From the NCBI RefSeq assembly GCF_900182605.1, contig NZ_FXTB01000013.1, positions 1 to 64,000 of the forward strand: a stretch of 64,000 bases of DNA, given 5' to 3'. This document shows positions 17,747 through 27,055 of the stretch, piece by piece. Under the pieces are notes generated by a model. It saw only the letters and a list, made by a program, of their open reading frames with translations, ran no database searches and was not told the origin of the DNA. This DNA comes from Saccharicrinis carchari. Its GTDB lineage: Bacteria > Bacteroidota > Bacteroidia > Bacteroidales > Marinilabiliaceae. The position numbers and the translations under genes were made by a program. The number at the start of each line of letters is the position of its first letter. The stretch's first letter is position 1.

Positions 17747-19803
17747 TTCATTCCCTCTTTTGGGTGCGATTCTCCGCCAAAAACCTCTTCTATCACATCA
17801 TCATCTGCTATGTTAGGCAAAGTAACCCTCAGTTGTGGATTGACTTCCATGGCTCTTTTAATAGCAAATACCGCTTCCGAATTGCGCGCCCAACTTCTGC
17901 GCGAGATACCATTGTTCACATCCCAAAATAACATCGATTGTATTTTTTTGTCCGCTTCCTCACTCCCGTCTATCACCAAGCCAAAGCCACCATTTATTAC
18001 TTCTCCCCAACCTACGCCACCACCATTATGGATAGATACCCATGTGGCTCCTCTAAAGCTGTCGCCAATAACATTTTGTACTGCCATGTCGGCGGTAAAG
18101 CCTGAACCATCATAAATATTAGATGTTTCGCGCCAGGGGCTGTCCGTTCCCGACACATCGTGATGATCGCGTCCCAACACAACAGGTGCCGACAACTCAC
18201 CATTTTTAATGGCTTGATTAAAAGCCTCGGCTATTTTTATCCTACCTTCCGCATCGGCATATAAAATCCGGGCCTGCGAACCTACAACCAGTTTGTTTGC
18301 TTCTGCTTCCTTAATCCAATGAATATTGTCTGCCATCTGCTGCTGTATTTCCACAGGGGAGGTCAGCCGGAGTTGCTCCAGCACCCGGCAGGCTATACGG
18401 TCAGTCTTTGCCAAATCACCGGGCCGGTTGCTGGTACAAACCCAGCGGAAAGGGCCAAAGCCATAATCAAAACACATAGGGCCCATGATATCCTGCACAT
18501 AAGAGGGATATTTAAACTTTCCGTCGTGTAATAAAACATCGGCTCCTACCCTGCCGGCTTCCAATAAAAATGCATTTCCATAATCAAAAAAATACATTCC
18601 ACGCGCATTTAGGGTATTGATAGCCCGCACCTGGCGTTTTAAAGAATCTTGCACCTTTTGTTTAAAAAGCTCCGGTTGGGCCACCATCATTTCATTGGCC
18701 TCTTGATAGGATAAGCCAACAGGATAATAACCACCTGCCCAGGGATTGTGCAGCGATGTTTGGTCAGAACCTAAATCTACCTGAATGCCCCGTTCGGCAA
18801 AATATTCCCACACCTCTACCACGTTACCTTTATAGGCGATGGATAGCACCTCTTTTTTCTTTTTAGCCCATTTCACCCTATCCTCCAACTCCGTAAGGCT
18901 TTCGACTACCTCATCCACCCATCCTTGTGCATGTCGGGTGTGCAAGGCCTTGGGGTTTACCTCGGCAGTTATACTTATACATTTGGCTATATTGGCTGCT
19001 TTAGGCTGGGCACCACTCATACCTCCCAAACCCGCCGTAATAAATAACTTTGGTGTATCGTCATTTGTGGAAGTATTTAATTTACGCAGGGCATTTAAAA
19101 TGGTAATAGTTGTTCCATGCACAATGCCCTGTGGCCCAATGTACATAAATGAGCCGGCTGTCATCTGTCCGTATTGCGATACGCCAAGGGCATTAAATTT
19201 TTCCCAGTCATCGGGTTTTGAATAATTGGGTATCACCATACCATTGCTAACGACAACACGCGGTGCATGGCGGTGCGAAGGATATAAACCCATGGGATGC
19301 CCGGAATACATCACCAGGGTCTGTTCATCATTCATGATAGCCAAATATTGCATGGTAAGCAGGTATTGTGCCCAATTTTGAAAAACAGCACCATTGCCTC
19401 CATAGGTAATTAGCTCATGCGGATGTTGTGCTACATCATAGTCAAGATTATTGCATATCATTAGCATGATGGCAGCCGCTTGTTTACTTTTATGCGGAAA
19501 ATCATCAATATGGCGGGCTTTCATTCGGTAATGCGGACGAAAACGATACATGTAAATACGTCCGTAATCCCTGAGTTCCTTTAAAAATTCAGGAGCAAGG
19601 GTTTTATGGTGATGTGAAGGAAAATAGCGCAGCGCATTTTTTAAAGCCAGTTTTTTTTCCTCTTCGGTAAGGATATCCTTGCGCACAGGTGCGTGGTTAA
19701 CGGTACAATCATATTCCGATTCCGGCGGCAATTCACTGGGTATGCCTGCTAATATGGTCGATTTAAAATGGTTGATTTCCATGTTGCTATTTTTGAGTTT
19801 CAT
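17743..19803 (-). CDS. hutU: Urocanate hydratase
   Basis: Urocanase converts urocanate to imidazolonepropionate in histidine degradation, using tightly bound NAD+. The 686-residue protein is the long Bacteroidota form (E. coli-type enzymes are about 560). Visible features: YGGNGAVFQNWAQY near residue 125, the NAD-binding ITAGLGGMSGAQPKAAN near 256-272, FDYGNAFLLEAGRVGAD, FDYGFGPFRWVCTSN, and SIHNGGGVGWGEVINGGFG near 585. An alternative start at 19782 (MEINHF) would shorten it by 7 residues. No hutH, hutI or ftcD is next to it in this window, so the rest of the pathway must lie elsewhere. Confidence 0.94.
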   Translation of the reverse strand: MKLKNSNMEINHFKSTILAGIPSELPPESEYDCTVNHAPVRKDILTEEEKKLALKNALRYFPSHHHKTLAPEFLKELRDYGRIYMYRFRPHYRMKARHIDDFPHKSKQAAAIMLMICNNLDYDVAQHPHELITYGGNGAVFQNWAQYLLTMQYLAIMNDEQTLVMYSGHPMGLYPSHRHAPRVVVSNGMVIPNYSKPDDWEKFNALGVSQYGQMTAGSFMYIGPQGIVHGTTITILNALRKLNTSTNDDTPKLFITAGLGGMSGAQPKAANIAKCISITAEVNPKALHTRHAQGWVDEVVESLTELEDRVKWAKKKKEVLSIAYKGNVVEVWEYFAERGIQVDLGSDQTSLHNPWAGGYYPVGLSYQEANEMMVAQPELFKQKVQDSLKRQVRAINTLNARGMYFFDYGNAFLLEAGRVGADVLLHDGKFKYPSYVQDIMGPMCFDYGFGPFRWVCTSNRPGDLAKTDRIACRVLEQLRLTSPVEIQQQMADNIHWIKEAEANKLVVGSQARILYADAEGRIKIAEAFNQAIKNGELSAPVVLGRDHHDVSGTDSPWRETSNIYDGSGFTADMAVQNVIGDSFRGATWVSIHNGGGVGWGEVINGGFGLVIDGSEEADKKIQSMLFWDVNNGISRRSWARNSEAVFAIKRAMEVNPQLRVTLPNIADDDVIEEVFGGESHPKEGMN

Positions 19804-20011
19804 ATTTCAATTTAATCGACCCACTGCAATACCCCAAAGCGATATTTCAATTTTACATGCGGTCAATCAAGTTACTAAAATAACAACATTTTAGGGCGAA
19901 CTATAATTTTTGAGTCAAATAAAAAATAAAAAAATGGAAATCATAACCCGCTCCAGCCTATGGTCGCTGCCGAGAACGATTCGCTAATTAATATCCGTTG
20001 CCGCCGCGCAG

Positions 20012-21265
20012 CTACCAAAAATTGTCTTCTGTGAGTTCCTGGATTCTACTTTCTAAAAATTTTATAATTGCCCATCTGTCTGTTTTACTTGTGCTGTCGG
20101 CTTTGTACAGCGTCAGTAAATTTTGGTATCGTTGCAGGGCTTCTTTTTTATCATTAAAACCGTAATCATATAAGGTGGCCATTTTATAGTCCACATGTCT
20201 GCTGTCCGGTTCATTCTCTTTCATGATCAAATATATCTCCAACTCTTTTTCGTAGTTTTGATGATATTGATAATGCAACGCCAGTTCATTGTAAATTCGA
20301 TTCAGGGTTTTGCCGTCGGGTTGCATCAGTGCGATGGCCTTTTCCAGAAAATCAACCCCTAAGGTAGGCTTATACCCGAACTTATATTTCAGATGGCAGG
20401 TGCCCAACATATAATATACCTGGTAATCGGTGGTATCGAGCTGGATAAAGTTTTCGAGAACAGGGATGGCATTGCCGTAATCTTCCTGTTTCCATAGGCA
20501 GGTGCCCAAAAACTTACAGGTAACCAGGGACGAATCGCCCGCAGCATATAAGCGGCTGAATGTTTTGCGTGCCAACTCTATCTTGCCGTTTACATATAAG
20601 GTTTTGCCATAGAGCCGCAGGAGAATTTGGTTTGAGGCAAACTCTGTTTTGTAATAGCGGTTAAAAAATCGCAATGCCTCATCTTTTTGATTTATTTTGA
20701 GATATAGATCCAGGGCTTTGATCATTACTGTAGAGCTGGGCTTAATTTGGCATGTTTTGTTATAATACACAAGCGCACGCTCTGGAATCTCTAAAGCTTT
20801 GTACAAGTCGCCTATTTGCGTGCTTATAAAAGAATTACTTGAGTCTGTGGCAAAAGCTCCCATAAAAATATCCAACGACTTTTGGTATTGGCCTATTTTT
20901 CTCAGCGACAAAGCCTTGCGTATAGCGTAGTAAGCACTATCCACCTTATTTAGGATCAGGTAATTATGTAAATGAATAGCTGCGCAATGCTGCGAGGTTT
21001 TAAAGTACAAGCGCTCCAACTCGGTAAAAGCATCCCTATTAAAAGAATCCCTTTTAACCACCTGCTCCAATATATCAATGGCGCCATCGAACTGGTATGC
21101 CCTTGATAATGTTCGCGATTCAATTATCAACAAAGAATCACGGTTGATGCTCATAAGCTGTTCATCACTTTGCTTTGAGTACAAAGTATAAGTTGCCATC
21201 GCGTTTGAGTAAAACATGACGAAAGATACAATGATAAGTAAATGGCTTGCTTTTTTAAAAGTCAT
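20012..21265 (-). CDS. TPR-repeat protein with signal peptide
   Basis: A 417-residue exported protein: hydrophobic signal sequence (about 7-24, ending near AMA), then tandem tetratricopeptide-like helices from about residue 50 to 400. Such proteins are usually protein-interaction scaffolds; the partner is unknown. Its minus-strand promoter region contains TATATTTG (21312-21305) buried within the first of three AACTA-N6-TAGTT palindromes, which suggests repression, plausibly by the BlaI-type regulator at 21940. It is divergent from the decayed redoxin gene. Confidence 0.8.
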   Translation of the reverse strand: MTFKKASHLLIIVSFVMFYSNAMATYTLYSKQSDEQLMSINRDSLLIIESRTLSRAYQFDGAIDILEQVVKRDSFNRDAFTELERLYFKTSQHCAAIHLHNYLILNKVDSAYYAIRKALSLRKIGQYQKSLDIFMGAFATDSSNSFISTQIGDLYKALEIPERALVYYNKTCQIKPSSTVMIKALDLYLKINQKDEALRFFNRYYKTEFASNQILLRLYGKTLYVNGKIELARKTFSRLYAAGDSSLVTCKFLGTCLWKQEDYGNAIPVLENFIQLDTTDYQVYYMLGTCHLKYKFGYKPTLGVDFLEKAIALMQPDGKTLNRIYNELALHYQYHQNYEKELEIYLIMKENEPDSRHVDYKMATLYDYGFNDKKEALQRYQNLLTLYKADSTSKTDRWAIIKFLESRIQELTEDNFW

Positions 21266-21299
21266 AACATCAGCATTTTGGTATTAACATCCTCTTTTC

Positions 21300-21370
21300 A
21301 ACTACAAATATAGTTTAAAAAATTTGCATAACTAAATCTTTAGTTATAAATTTGAACTAATTATTTAGTT
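21300..21370. promoter_or_regulatory. Three AACTA-N6-TAGTT operators over divergent promoters
   Basis: Palindromes at 21300-21315 (AACTACAAATATAGTT), 21330-21345 (AACTAAATCTTTAGTT) and 21355-21370 (AACTAATTATTTAGTT). The first covers the minus-strand -7 element TATATTTG of the TPR gene. A plus-strand promoter TTTG (21323-21326)-N20-TAAATTTG (21347-21354) has its spacer over the second and its -7 box immediately before the third. This is what a repressor-controlled divergent promoter looks like. The nearby blaI gene is the obvious candidate regulator (inference). A related imperfect site, AACTA-N5-TAGTC, lies at 21917-21931 just before blaI. Confidence 0.6.
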
Positions 21371-21445
21371 AAAAGATTGAGCAAGCCACTAACGCCTTAT
21401 GTTTTGTTATTTTGATACACAATTACCCAATAAAAACACAATTCC

Positions 21446-21839
21446 ATGAAAGCAATTATAAAATCATTAATTTTTATAGGCATAATAATCCTCTTTATAA
21501 ATGTTAGCTGAATGATTTTTTTTAGGGGGAAACAAATTAGAAAGCTATTTTTCAAAAGTTCAGTTCAAAGACTATTTGTTTAAAGATACGCACGCTCCTT
21601 CCCGTTTTGAAGCAGATAGTATCCCAGTTTATTACGACTGGACAAAAATGAAGTTTTTAAACAAGACTTTAGCAAAAAACAAATCAGCTCCTGAATGGAA
21701 ACTTGCAGCATTGGCAGGAGACACTATTTCTTTGAAAGATTATAGAGGGAAATATCTATTGCTACACTTTTTATTTAGTAAAAAATTAATCGAAAATGTT
21801 GAGGAAATAATAAAGGCAAAAACCCCAGGCAATGTTTAA
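21446..21839 (+). pseudogene. Decayed redoxin (AhpC/TSA-like) lipoprotein gene
   Basis: The first frame (21446-21511) encodes a 21-residue hydrophobic lipoprotein-like signal, MKAIIKSLIFIGIIILFINVS, and then TGA at the position where the lipobox Cys (TGT/TGC) would be expected. The continuation is in another frame: from about 21516 it reads GGNKLESYFSKVQFKDY and so on, leading to SAPEWKLAALAGDTISLKDYRGKYLLLHF, the N-terminal beta strands of a TlpA/AhpC-type redoxin. The region that should carry the CxxC is missing and the frame stops soon after (21839). The only ORF start here is a TTG. A former divergent partner of the TPR gene. Confidence 0.65.
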
Positions 21840-21939
21840 AAAATATCAGTCGGTTAAGAAGTAAGTTTAAGGGTTTAATCCCTGACTTGCCGCAGGAGGG
21901 TAACAGTCTATTGTCTAACTATCTACTAGTCTTAAATAA

Positions 21940-22350
21940 ATGAAAGAACTTACAAAAGCAGAAGAACAGATCATGCATCAGTTGTGGGATTTGGGGGAGA
22001 CCAATGTAAAAGGTATTATTAAAAAACTCCCCGAACCCAAACCGGCATATAATACCGTAAGTACCATTGTGCGTATTTTGGAGAGCAAAGGTTTTGTGGA
22101 TCATAAAAAGCAGGGCAAGGGACATGTATATTTTCCGTTGGTAGCGAAAGAAGTTTATAAAAGAAAGTTTATGAAACGGGTTATGTTGCATTACTTTCAA
22201 GGTTCGTTTAAGGAGCTGGTTTCCTTTTTTGCCAAGGAGGATAAGATGGACATCAACGATTTGGAAGAACTGATGAACGACGTAAAAAGTGAGTTACAGA
22301 GCGAAAACAAGAATCAAATAAAAGATGATTTAAAAAATCCAAAAAAATAA
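21940..22350 (+). CDS. BlaI/MecI/CopY family transcriptional repressor
   Basis: A 136-residue winged-helix repressor beginning LTKAEEQIMHQLWDLGETNVKGI, with the recognition-helix region KPAYNTVSTIVRILESKGFVDHK, matching the BlaI/MecI family. The C-terminal half (GSFKELVSFFAKEDKMDINDLEELM) is the dimerisation and protease-sensitive part. It lies 6 bases before the M56/TonB gene, forming the usual repressor-sensor pair. In Bacteroidota such pairs control varied envelope or redox genes, not only beta-lactamases. Confidence 0.9.
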   Translation: MKELTKAEEQIMHQLWDLGETNVKGIIKKLPEPKPAYNTVSTIVRILESKGFVDHKKQGKGHVYFPLVAKEVYKRKFMKRVMLHYFQGSFKELVSFFAKEDKMDINDLEELMNDVKSELQSENKNQIKDDLKNPKK

Positions 22351-22356
22351 GCTGTT

Positions 22357-23694
22357 ATGGAATATTTTATCAATTACCTGCTGGAGTCGTCGCTCATTTT
22401 GGGCGTGTTGGCCTTGTTTTATCGCACAGTTCTGCATCACGAACCATTTTTTAAGTTGAATAGAGTTTATCTGCTATTGTCGTTGACATTGGCTACCGTT
22501 GTGCCCTTTGTGCATATTTCCGTTTCGCCACCCAGCACTACCGATATTGAAGTACAAGGTTTTACAAACCTACTGCAAGCTGTGAACGTTTATGCCGATG
22601 AGGTACAGCAGACGGTTGTGCCTGTCATTGCGAAAAACAAAACCTTTGGATGGCTTTATTTGGGTGGTGCGTTGGCCATATTACTGCGTTTGCTTTTTGG
22701 CCTGACACGCTTGGGTTTACTCTCAAAAAAAGCCCGATGGATAAAATATAAAGATGTTAGGATAGCCGACCTGCCCGGCAACTTTAACGCTTTTTCGTTC
22801 TTTCATGTAATTTTCGTTAATCGGTCACTTTATACCGACGACGATCTGGACAAGATATTAGTGCATGAAATGTCCCACGTTAAGCATCGGCACTCTTTGG
22901 ATGTGCTGTTGTTTGAGGCGCTTCTTATTGTGCAGTGGTTTAACCCTTTTGCCTGGTGGATTAAGAACCTGCTCAGGGAGTTGCACGAGTTTCAGGCCGA
23001 TCGTTCCGTATTAAACAAAGGAACTGCCATTGGCTCTTACAAAAAATTGTTATTGCACGAGGCTACCGGCGCGCGACTGTTTCCTGTGAATAACTTTAAC
23101 CAATCCATTACTAAAAAACGATTTAAAATGATGACCAATAAAACAATTAAAAACAAGGCTTTTATCAAAGGTCTGGCTGCCTTCTTTATGATAGTGAGCG
23201 TGGCATTCTTTTTTGCCTGCGACCGCACTGCCGACGAGGAGTTACAGCAAAGCACATTAGAAGAATTGCAGCAAATCACCTTACAAAGTGAGGACATGGA
23301 CCCAACTTTTTTCATTGTCGAGGTAATGCCCCAGTTTCCGGGCGGCGATATGGAGTTACGGAAGTACATCGCCAAAAGTATTAAGTATCCTGTTGATGCC
23401 CAAGAACAACGTAAGATGGGTCGAGTTTACGTGCAATTTGTAGTATCAAAAACAGGCGATGTTAAAGATGTAAAAGTGTTGCGCAGCGGAGGGTTTGAAT
23501 CATTGGATGAGGAAGCGTTACGGGTAGTAAGGGCCATGCCCAAATGGACGCCAGGCCTACAAAGAGGTCAAAAGGTAAATGTGAGCTATACCATCCCTAT
23601 CAATTTTGTGCTGCAAAGCAATCCACCAGCGCAGAAAGAGATTGAGCCTATTGCGCAAGAAAATGATAATGAAGTAATTGTTGTGGGGTATTAA
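22357..23694 (+). CDS. BlaR1-like M56 peptidase fused to a TonB C-terminal domain
   Basis: A 445-residue membrane protein. Transmembrane segments lie near residues 5-20, 35-52, 96-112 and 267-285. The zinc peptidase motif HEMSH starts at His170 (His170, Glu171, His174), in HEMSHVKHRHSLDVLLFE. After the last membrane segment comes a periplasmic linker and a TonB_C energy-transducer domain (about 340-430, GRVYVQFVVSKTGDVKDVKV and AMPKWTPGLQRGQKVNVSY). BlaR1-type proteins sense an envelope signal and inactivate the BlaI repressor. The TonB domain in place of a penicillin-binding sensor is typical of Bacteroidota; the signal is unknown. Confidence 0.9.
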   Translation: MEYFINYLLESSLILGVLALFYRTVLHHEPFFKLNRVYLLLSLTLATVVPFVHISVSPPSTTDIEVQGFTNLLQAVNVYADEVQQTVVPVIAKNKTFGWLYLGGALAILLRLLFGLTRLGLLSKKARWIKYKDVRIADLPGNFNAFSFFHVIFVNRSLYTDDDLDKILVHEMSHVKHRHSLDVLLFEALLIVQWFNPFAWWIKNLLRELHEFQADRSVLNKGTAIGSYKKLLLHEATGARLFPVNNFNQSITKKRFKMMTNKTIKNKAFIKGLAAFFMIVSVAFFFACDRTADEELQQSTLEELQQITLQSEDMDPTFFIVEVMPQFPGGDMELRKYIAKSIKYPVDAQEQRKMGRVYVQFVVSKTGDVKDVKVLRSGGFESLDEEALRVVRAMPKWTPGLQRGQKVNVSYTIPINFVLQSNPPAQKEIEPIAQENDNEVIVVGY

Positions 23695-23898
23695 AAAAGA
23701 GTTAGAATAAGCGTAAAGATAAAAAGGCGTGCTGGCGGTCTATTGAGCGCCGGCCGCCTAAAATAACAATGAGAACTATTCGCATTTACTAAAATATTAG
23801 CTGAATTTGTACATTCATATGAGTTAAATCCATTAGTACAGTAAGTATAATCAGCGACAATCTGGACTTAATATTTCTTTATCAGTATTTCCTGTTTA

Positions 23899-24129
23899 TT
23901 AATGCGTTTGGGGGCTTTTACTCAAGCTATGATTTCCGGGTATGTAAATATTTTTGATGCATTCGGAGTTCCCCAGTTTCATGCCCCATACAGACACGGC
24001 AGCAGTAAAATTAAAGTTGGCACTTGCCTCATCATGGCGCTTTACTTTATTTTTAACCACTTTCACCAGAAGTGTGCTTTCGCTCACATTGGGCAATTTA
24101 TAGCGTAACTTTAGCGTTGGTAGTTTATC
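23899..24129 (-). pseudogene. Relic of a von Willebrand (YfbK-like) protein, C-terminal fragment
   Basis: The minus-strand frame from 24129 to 23899 reads DKLPTLKLRYKLPNVSEST, then ASANFNFTAAVSVWGMKLGNS. This resembles the C-terminal (DUF3520-like) part of YfbK-type vWA proteins, whose conserved forms are TLKLRYK and FxFAAAVAxFGMxLRxS. The frame is preceded by a stop (TAA) and has no start or vWA domain, so it is a truncated relic. The surrounding gap (23695-24447) shows no other recognisable gene. Confidence 0.5.
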
Positions 24130-24447
24130 TTAAAAAAACCATTAAATGTTGGTTTTGTGCACGGTTTGCTTGCTGGACTTCCGGAAATAATCGATGCAAA
24201 ATCCCTTTGTCGGCAATAATTTCACAATTTAGTATCCTTATCAATACGTTTCCCCTGTAAGGCAACTTTCAATAAGTAATTCTGCGGTTATGGAGGACGA
24301 TAAAACGCATTATTTTGATTCACAGAAGATAAATCGCGTATCACGGAGGTGCTCTTCGTTTATTATCATGTATTTTGTGTATGTCAAAAGCCACAACATA
24401 CAATTTTAATATAGCTCTGTAAATAGGATGTCGCTATGACCATATTC

Positions 24448-24483
24448 CATAAAAAAACCGGACTAATTTTCATCAGTCCGGTT
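24448..24483 (-). terminator. Terminator of the lpxA operon
   Basis: AACCGGACT/AGTCCGGTT stem (24455-24463 with 24474-24482), followed on the minus strand by seven or more T. It lies 56 bases after the lpxA stop. Confidence 0.88.
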
Positions 24484-24538
24484 TATTATTTGCGGTCACT
24501 ATGCTCCGCCATAAGATATCAGCCAGTAATCGACGAAT

Positions 24539-25330
24539 TTACCTTTCCGCATTAGAAAGATACCCTTTGATAATTCCACGTTGCGAATTTTTCACAAATA
24601 AAATAATTTCGTCGCGTTCTTTTGATGCCGGTAATTCTGTTTCCATTTTTTCCACGGCATCCGAATTATTCAGTCCACTCTGAAAAAGCACGCGATAGAT
24701 ATTCTGAATACCGTTTATTTGCTCGTTTGAAAAGTCTCTGCGCCTTAGCCCAATGGAATTGATACCTCCATACGACATTTTTGTATTACCCACCTTAATA
24801 TAAGGCGGTACATCCTTACCCAGGAGTGCTCCTCCCTGTATCATTACATGGGCACCTATGTGCACAAACTGATGAACAGCACAAGAGCCCCCTATAATGG
24901 CATAATCATCAATGCGCACTTCACCTGCTACTTGTGTTGCATTGGCAATAATTACATTATTACCCACTATCACATCATGGGCAATATGCACATAGGCCAT
25001 CAGCAAACAATTGTTACCTACTACCGTTTTCCCTCGCGAAACCGTACCCCGATTTACGGTAACGCACTCACGTATCGTAGTATTATCCCCTATAATCGCC
25101 ACGGAATCTTCGCCTGCAAACTTTAAATCCTGTGGTATGGCCGAAATAACAGCACCTGGAAATATATTGCAGTTTTTACCTATTCGCGCACCCTCTAAGA
25201 TGGTAACATTGGAACCGATTCGGGTGCCTTCTTCAATTACCACATTTTTATCAATAGTAACAAAAGGCTCAATTACCACATTTGCTGCTATTTTAGCTTC
25301 GGGGTGGATGTATGCTAATGGTTGTTTCAT
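24539..25330 (-). CDS. lpxA: Acyl-ACP--UDP-N-acetylglucosamine O-acyltransferase
   Basis: LpxA transfers an R-3-hydroxyacyl chain to UDP-GlcNAc, the first step of lipid A synthesis. The 263 residues form a left-handed beta helix of hexapeptide repeats over about residues 1-190, then a helical C-terminus. The catalytic His is His118 in AYVHIAHDVIVGN (equivalent to E. coli His125). It is the last gene of the HD-lpxD-lpxC/fabZ-lpxA operon, but is separated from lpxC/fabZ by 266 bases that hold no recognisable gene, a larger gap than is usual for this cluster. Confidence 0.95.
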   Translation of the reverse strand: MKQPLAYIHPEAKIAANVVIEPFVTIDKNVVIEEGTRIGSNVTILEGARIGKNCNIFPGAVISAIPQDLKFAGEDSVAIIGDNTTIRECVTVNRGTVSRGKTVVGNNCLLMAYVHIAHDVIVGNNVIIANATQVAGEVRIDDYAIIGGSCAVHQFVHIGAHVMIQGGALLGKDVPPYIKVGNTKMSYGGINSIGLRRRDFSNEQINGIQNIYRVLFQSGLNNSDAVEKMETELPASKERDEIILFVKNSQRGIIKGYLSNAER

Positions 25331-25596
25331 TTTTTTCAGTTTACTTATCTCCGACAGTATTTTTTGCCTGTCGCATTTGCACAGTTCCTAACCTACATGC
25401 GTATTTTAATAGGGGATAGAATGCCAAACAGATAATAATGTAATTTACTTTTTTGCGCTGCGAAAATAATTCAAGAATTTTAAATAAAAAACAATTCACG
25501 TTTATTTATAGCCACGTGATTGCCTCGAATATATATTTAGTTGAATTCAGACAGGCTATTTTCGTATTAACCTATACAACTTACGCAGCAATATCT

Positions 25597-26997
25597 TTAA
25601 GCCTTGTTGCGTATGATACTGGCCATAAATTCTCCTTCGGCCACTACACAGTCACCTACAAAGGCAGTACCTTTCATATTAGCTACGCCACGTCGCATGG
25701 GAGTAACTAAATCCAGTTTAAAAATTACGGTATCGCCCGGCACTACTTTCTTGCGGAACTTAATGTTATCGAGTTTCATAAAATAGGTAGAATAATTTTC
25801 GGGATCTTCCACTTGGTTCAGCACAAAGATACCACCACATTGGGCCATGGCTTCAACCAGTAAAACACCCGGCATTACCGGTTCCGTGGGGAAGTGCCCC
25901 TGAAAAAAAGGTTCGTTAAGGGTCACGTTTTTAATACCCACTACAAAATCCTCCTGCAGATCGATAATTTTATCAACCAATAAAAACGGAAAACGGTGGG
26001 GTAACATTCGGATAACCGCATTGATATCGAATATAGGTTCCATACAAGGATCGTAATGCGGTACCTCGGGTCGGTTAGCTTGTTTTTTTATCTCCGTACG
26101 CAATAGCTTGGCAAATTCCACGTTGCTTTGATGCCCCGGGCGCATAGCAATTATTTTTCCTTTAATGGGTAAGCCGGCCAAACACAAATCGCCTATCACA
26201 TCTAATAACTTGTGGCGTGCGGGTTCGTTATGGTGTACTAACTCCAGGTTGTTCAAAATACCTATGGCTTTTACCTCTACCCTGGGTTGATTAAACAAAT
26301 CGGCAAGTCTATCCAGCTCCTCCTGGCTAACATCCCTGTCAATAATGACGATGGCATTTTTCAGATCGCCGCCTTTGATTAAGTTGTGCTGCATCAGCAT
26401 TTCCACTTCGTGCAAAAACACAAAAGTTCGTGATGCACTTATCTCCTTCTCAAAATCGTCCATTGATGCTAAGGTAGCAAATTGACTTCCTAAAAACACG
26501 GAGTTATCGAAGGATACCATGGTATCTATACTAAAATGATCGTCGGGCAAGGCAACCAGGCTAATGCCCTTTTCCTTATTTTCGAACACCATTTTTTCTT
26601 TTACCACAAAATACTTTCTTGCCGCTTGTTGCTCTTGCAAGCCCACCTCGTTAATGGCAGCCACAAATAACTTGGCACTTCCATCAAGTATAGGCACCTC
26701 AGGGCCGTCCACTTCTATCAAGCAATTATCCACGCCCAAACCACGTAGGGCAGCCAGGCAATGCTCAATGGTACTTACTGTAGCATCCTTTTTTTGCAAC
26801 ACGGTTCCACGCTGTGTGTAAGTGACGTTTTCGGCGTGTGCTTCGATAATAGGCTGACCGTCAAGATCTGTCCGTTTAAATTTAAATCCATGATTCTCGG
26901 GAGCCGGATTCATCACCAAGGTCACCATTGCTCCGGTATGCAAGCCCGTACCTTTTAAAGTAGCCGGTTTTGCCAATGTGTTTTGTTTTTCTACCAT
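25597..26997 (-). CDS. lpxC/fabZ: Bifunctional LpxC deacetylase/FabZ dehydratase
   Basis: A 466-residue fusion characteristic of Bacteroidota. Residues 1-305 are LpxC, the zinc-dependent UDP-3-O-acyl-GlcNAc deacetylase (committed step of lipid A): zinc ligands fit His79 (STIEHC), His262 and Asp266 (RHKLLD), and the catalytic His is His289 (RPGH). Residues 320-466 are FabZ, the beta-hydroxyacyl-ACP dehydratase of fatty acid synthesis: LPHRFPFLLVD, catalytic His368 in GHFP and Glu382 in VEAMAQ. The fusion links supply of hydroxyacyl-ACP to lipid A synthesis. Confidence 0.97.
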   Translation of the reverse strand: MVEKQNTLAKPATLKGTGLHTGAMVTLVMNPAPENHGFKFKRTDLDGQPIIEAHAENVTYTQRGTVLQKKDATVSTIEHCLAALRGLGVDNCLIEVDGPEVPILDGSAKLFVAAINEVGLQEQQAARKYFVVKEKMVFENKEKGISLVALPDDHFSIDTMVSFDNSVFLGSQFATLASMDDFEKEISASRTFVFLHEVEMLMQHNLIKGGDLKNAIVIIDRDVSQEELDRLADLFNQPRVEVKAIGILNNLELVHHNEPARHKLLDVIGDLCLAGLPIKGKIIAMRPGHQSNVEFAKLLRTEIKKQANRPEVPHYDPCMEPIFDINAVIRMLPHRFPFLLVDKIIDLQEDFVVGIKNVTLNEPFFQGHFPTEPVMPGVLLVEAMAQCGGIFVLNQVEDPENYSTYFMKLDNIKFRKKVVPGDTVIFKLDLVTPMRRGVANMKGTAFVGDCVVAEGEFMASIIRNKA

Positions 26998-27055
26998 TTC
27001 AATAGATATATGTTCTGCATAGATATTTTTAAACCAGGATAATCCGGTTTACTAC

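Noticed and set aside
23902-24260. Plus-strand frames of 60-68 codons in the gap after the M56 gene
   Set aside because: They are antisense to the YfbK-like relic or show no family features.
25453-25710. Plus-strand 85-codon frame across the lpxA to lpxC/fabZ gap
   Set aside because: Its 3' half is antisense to fabZ and the rest has no recognisable protein pattern; the gap is treated as non-coding.
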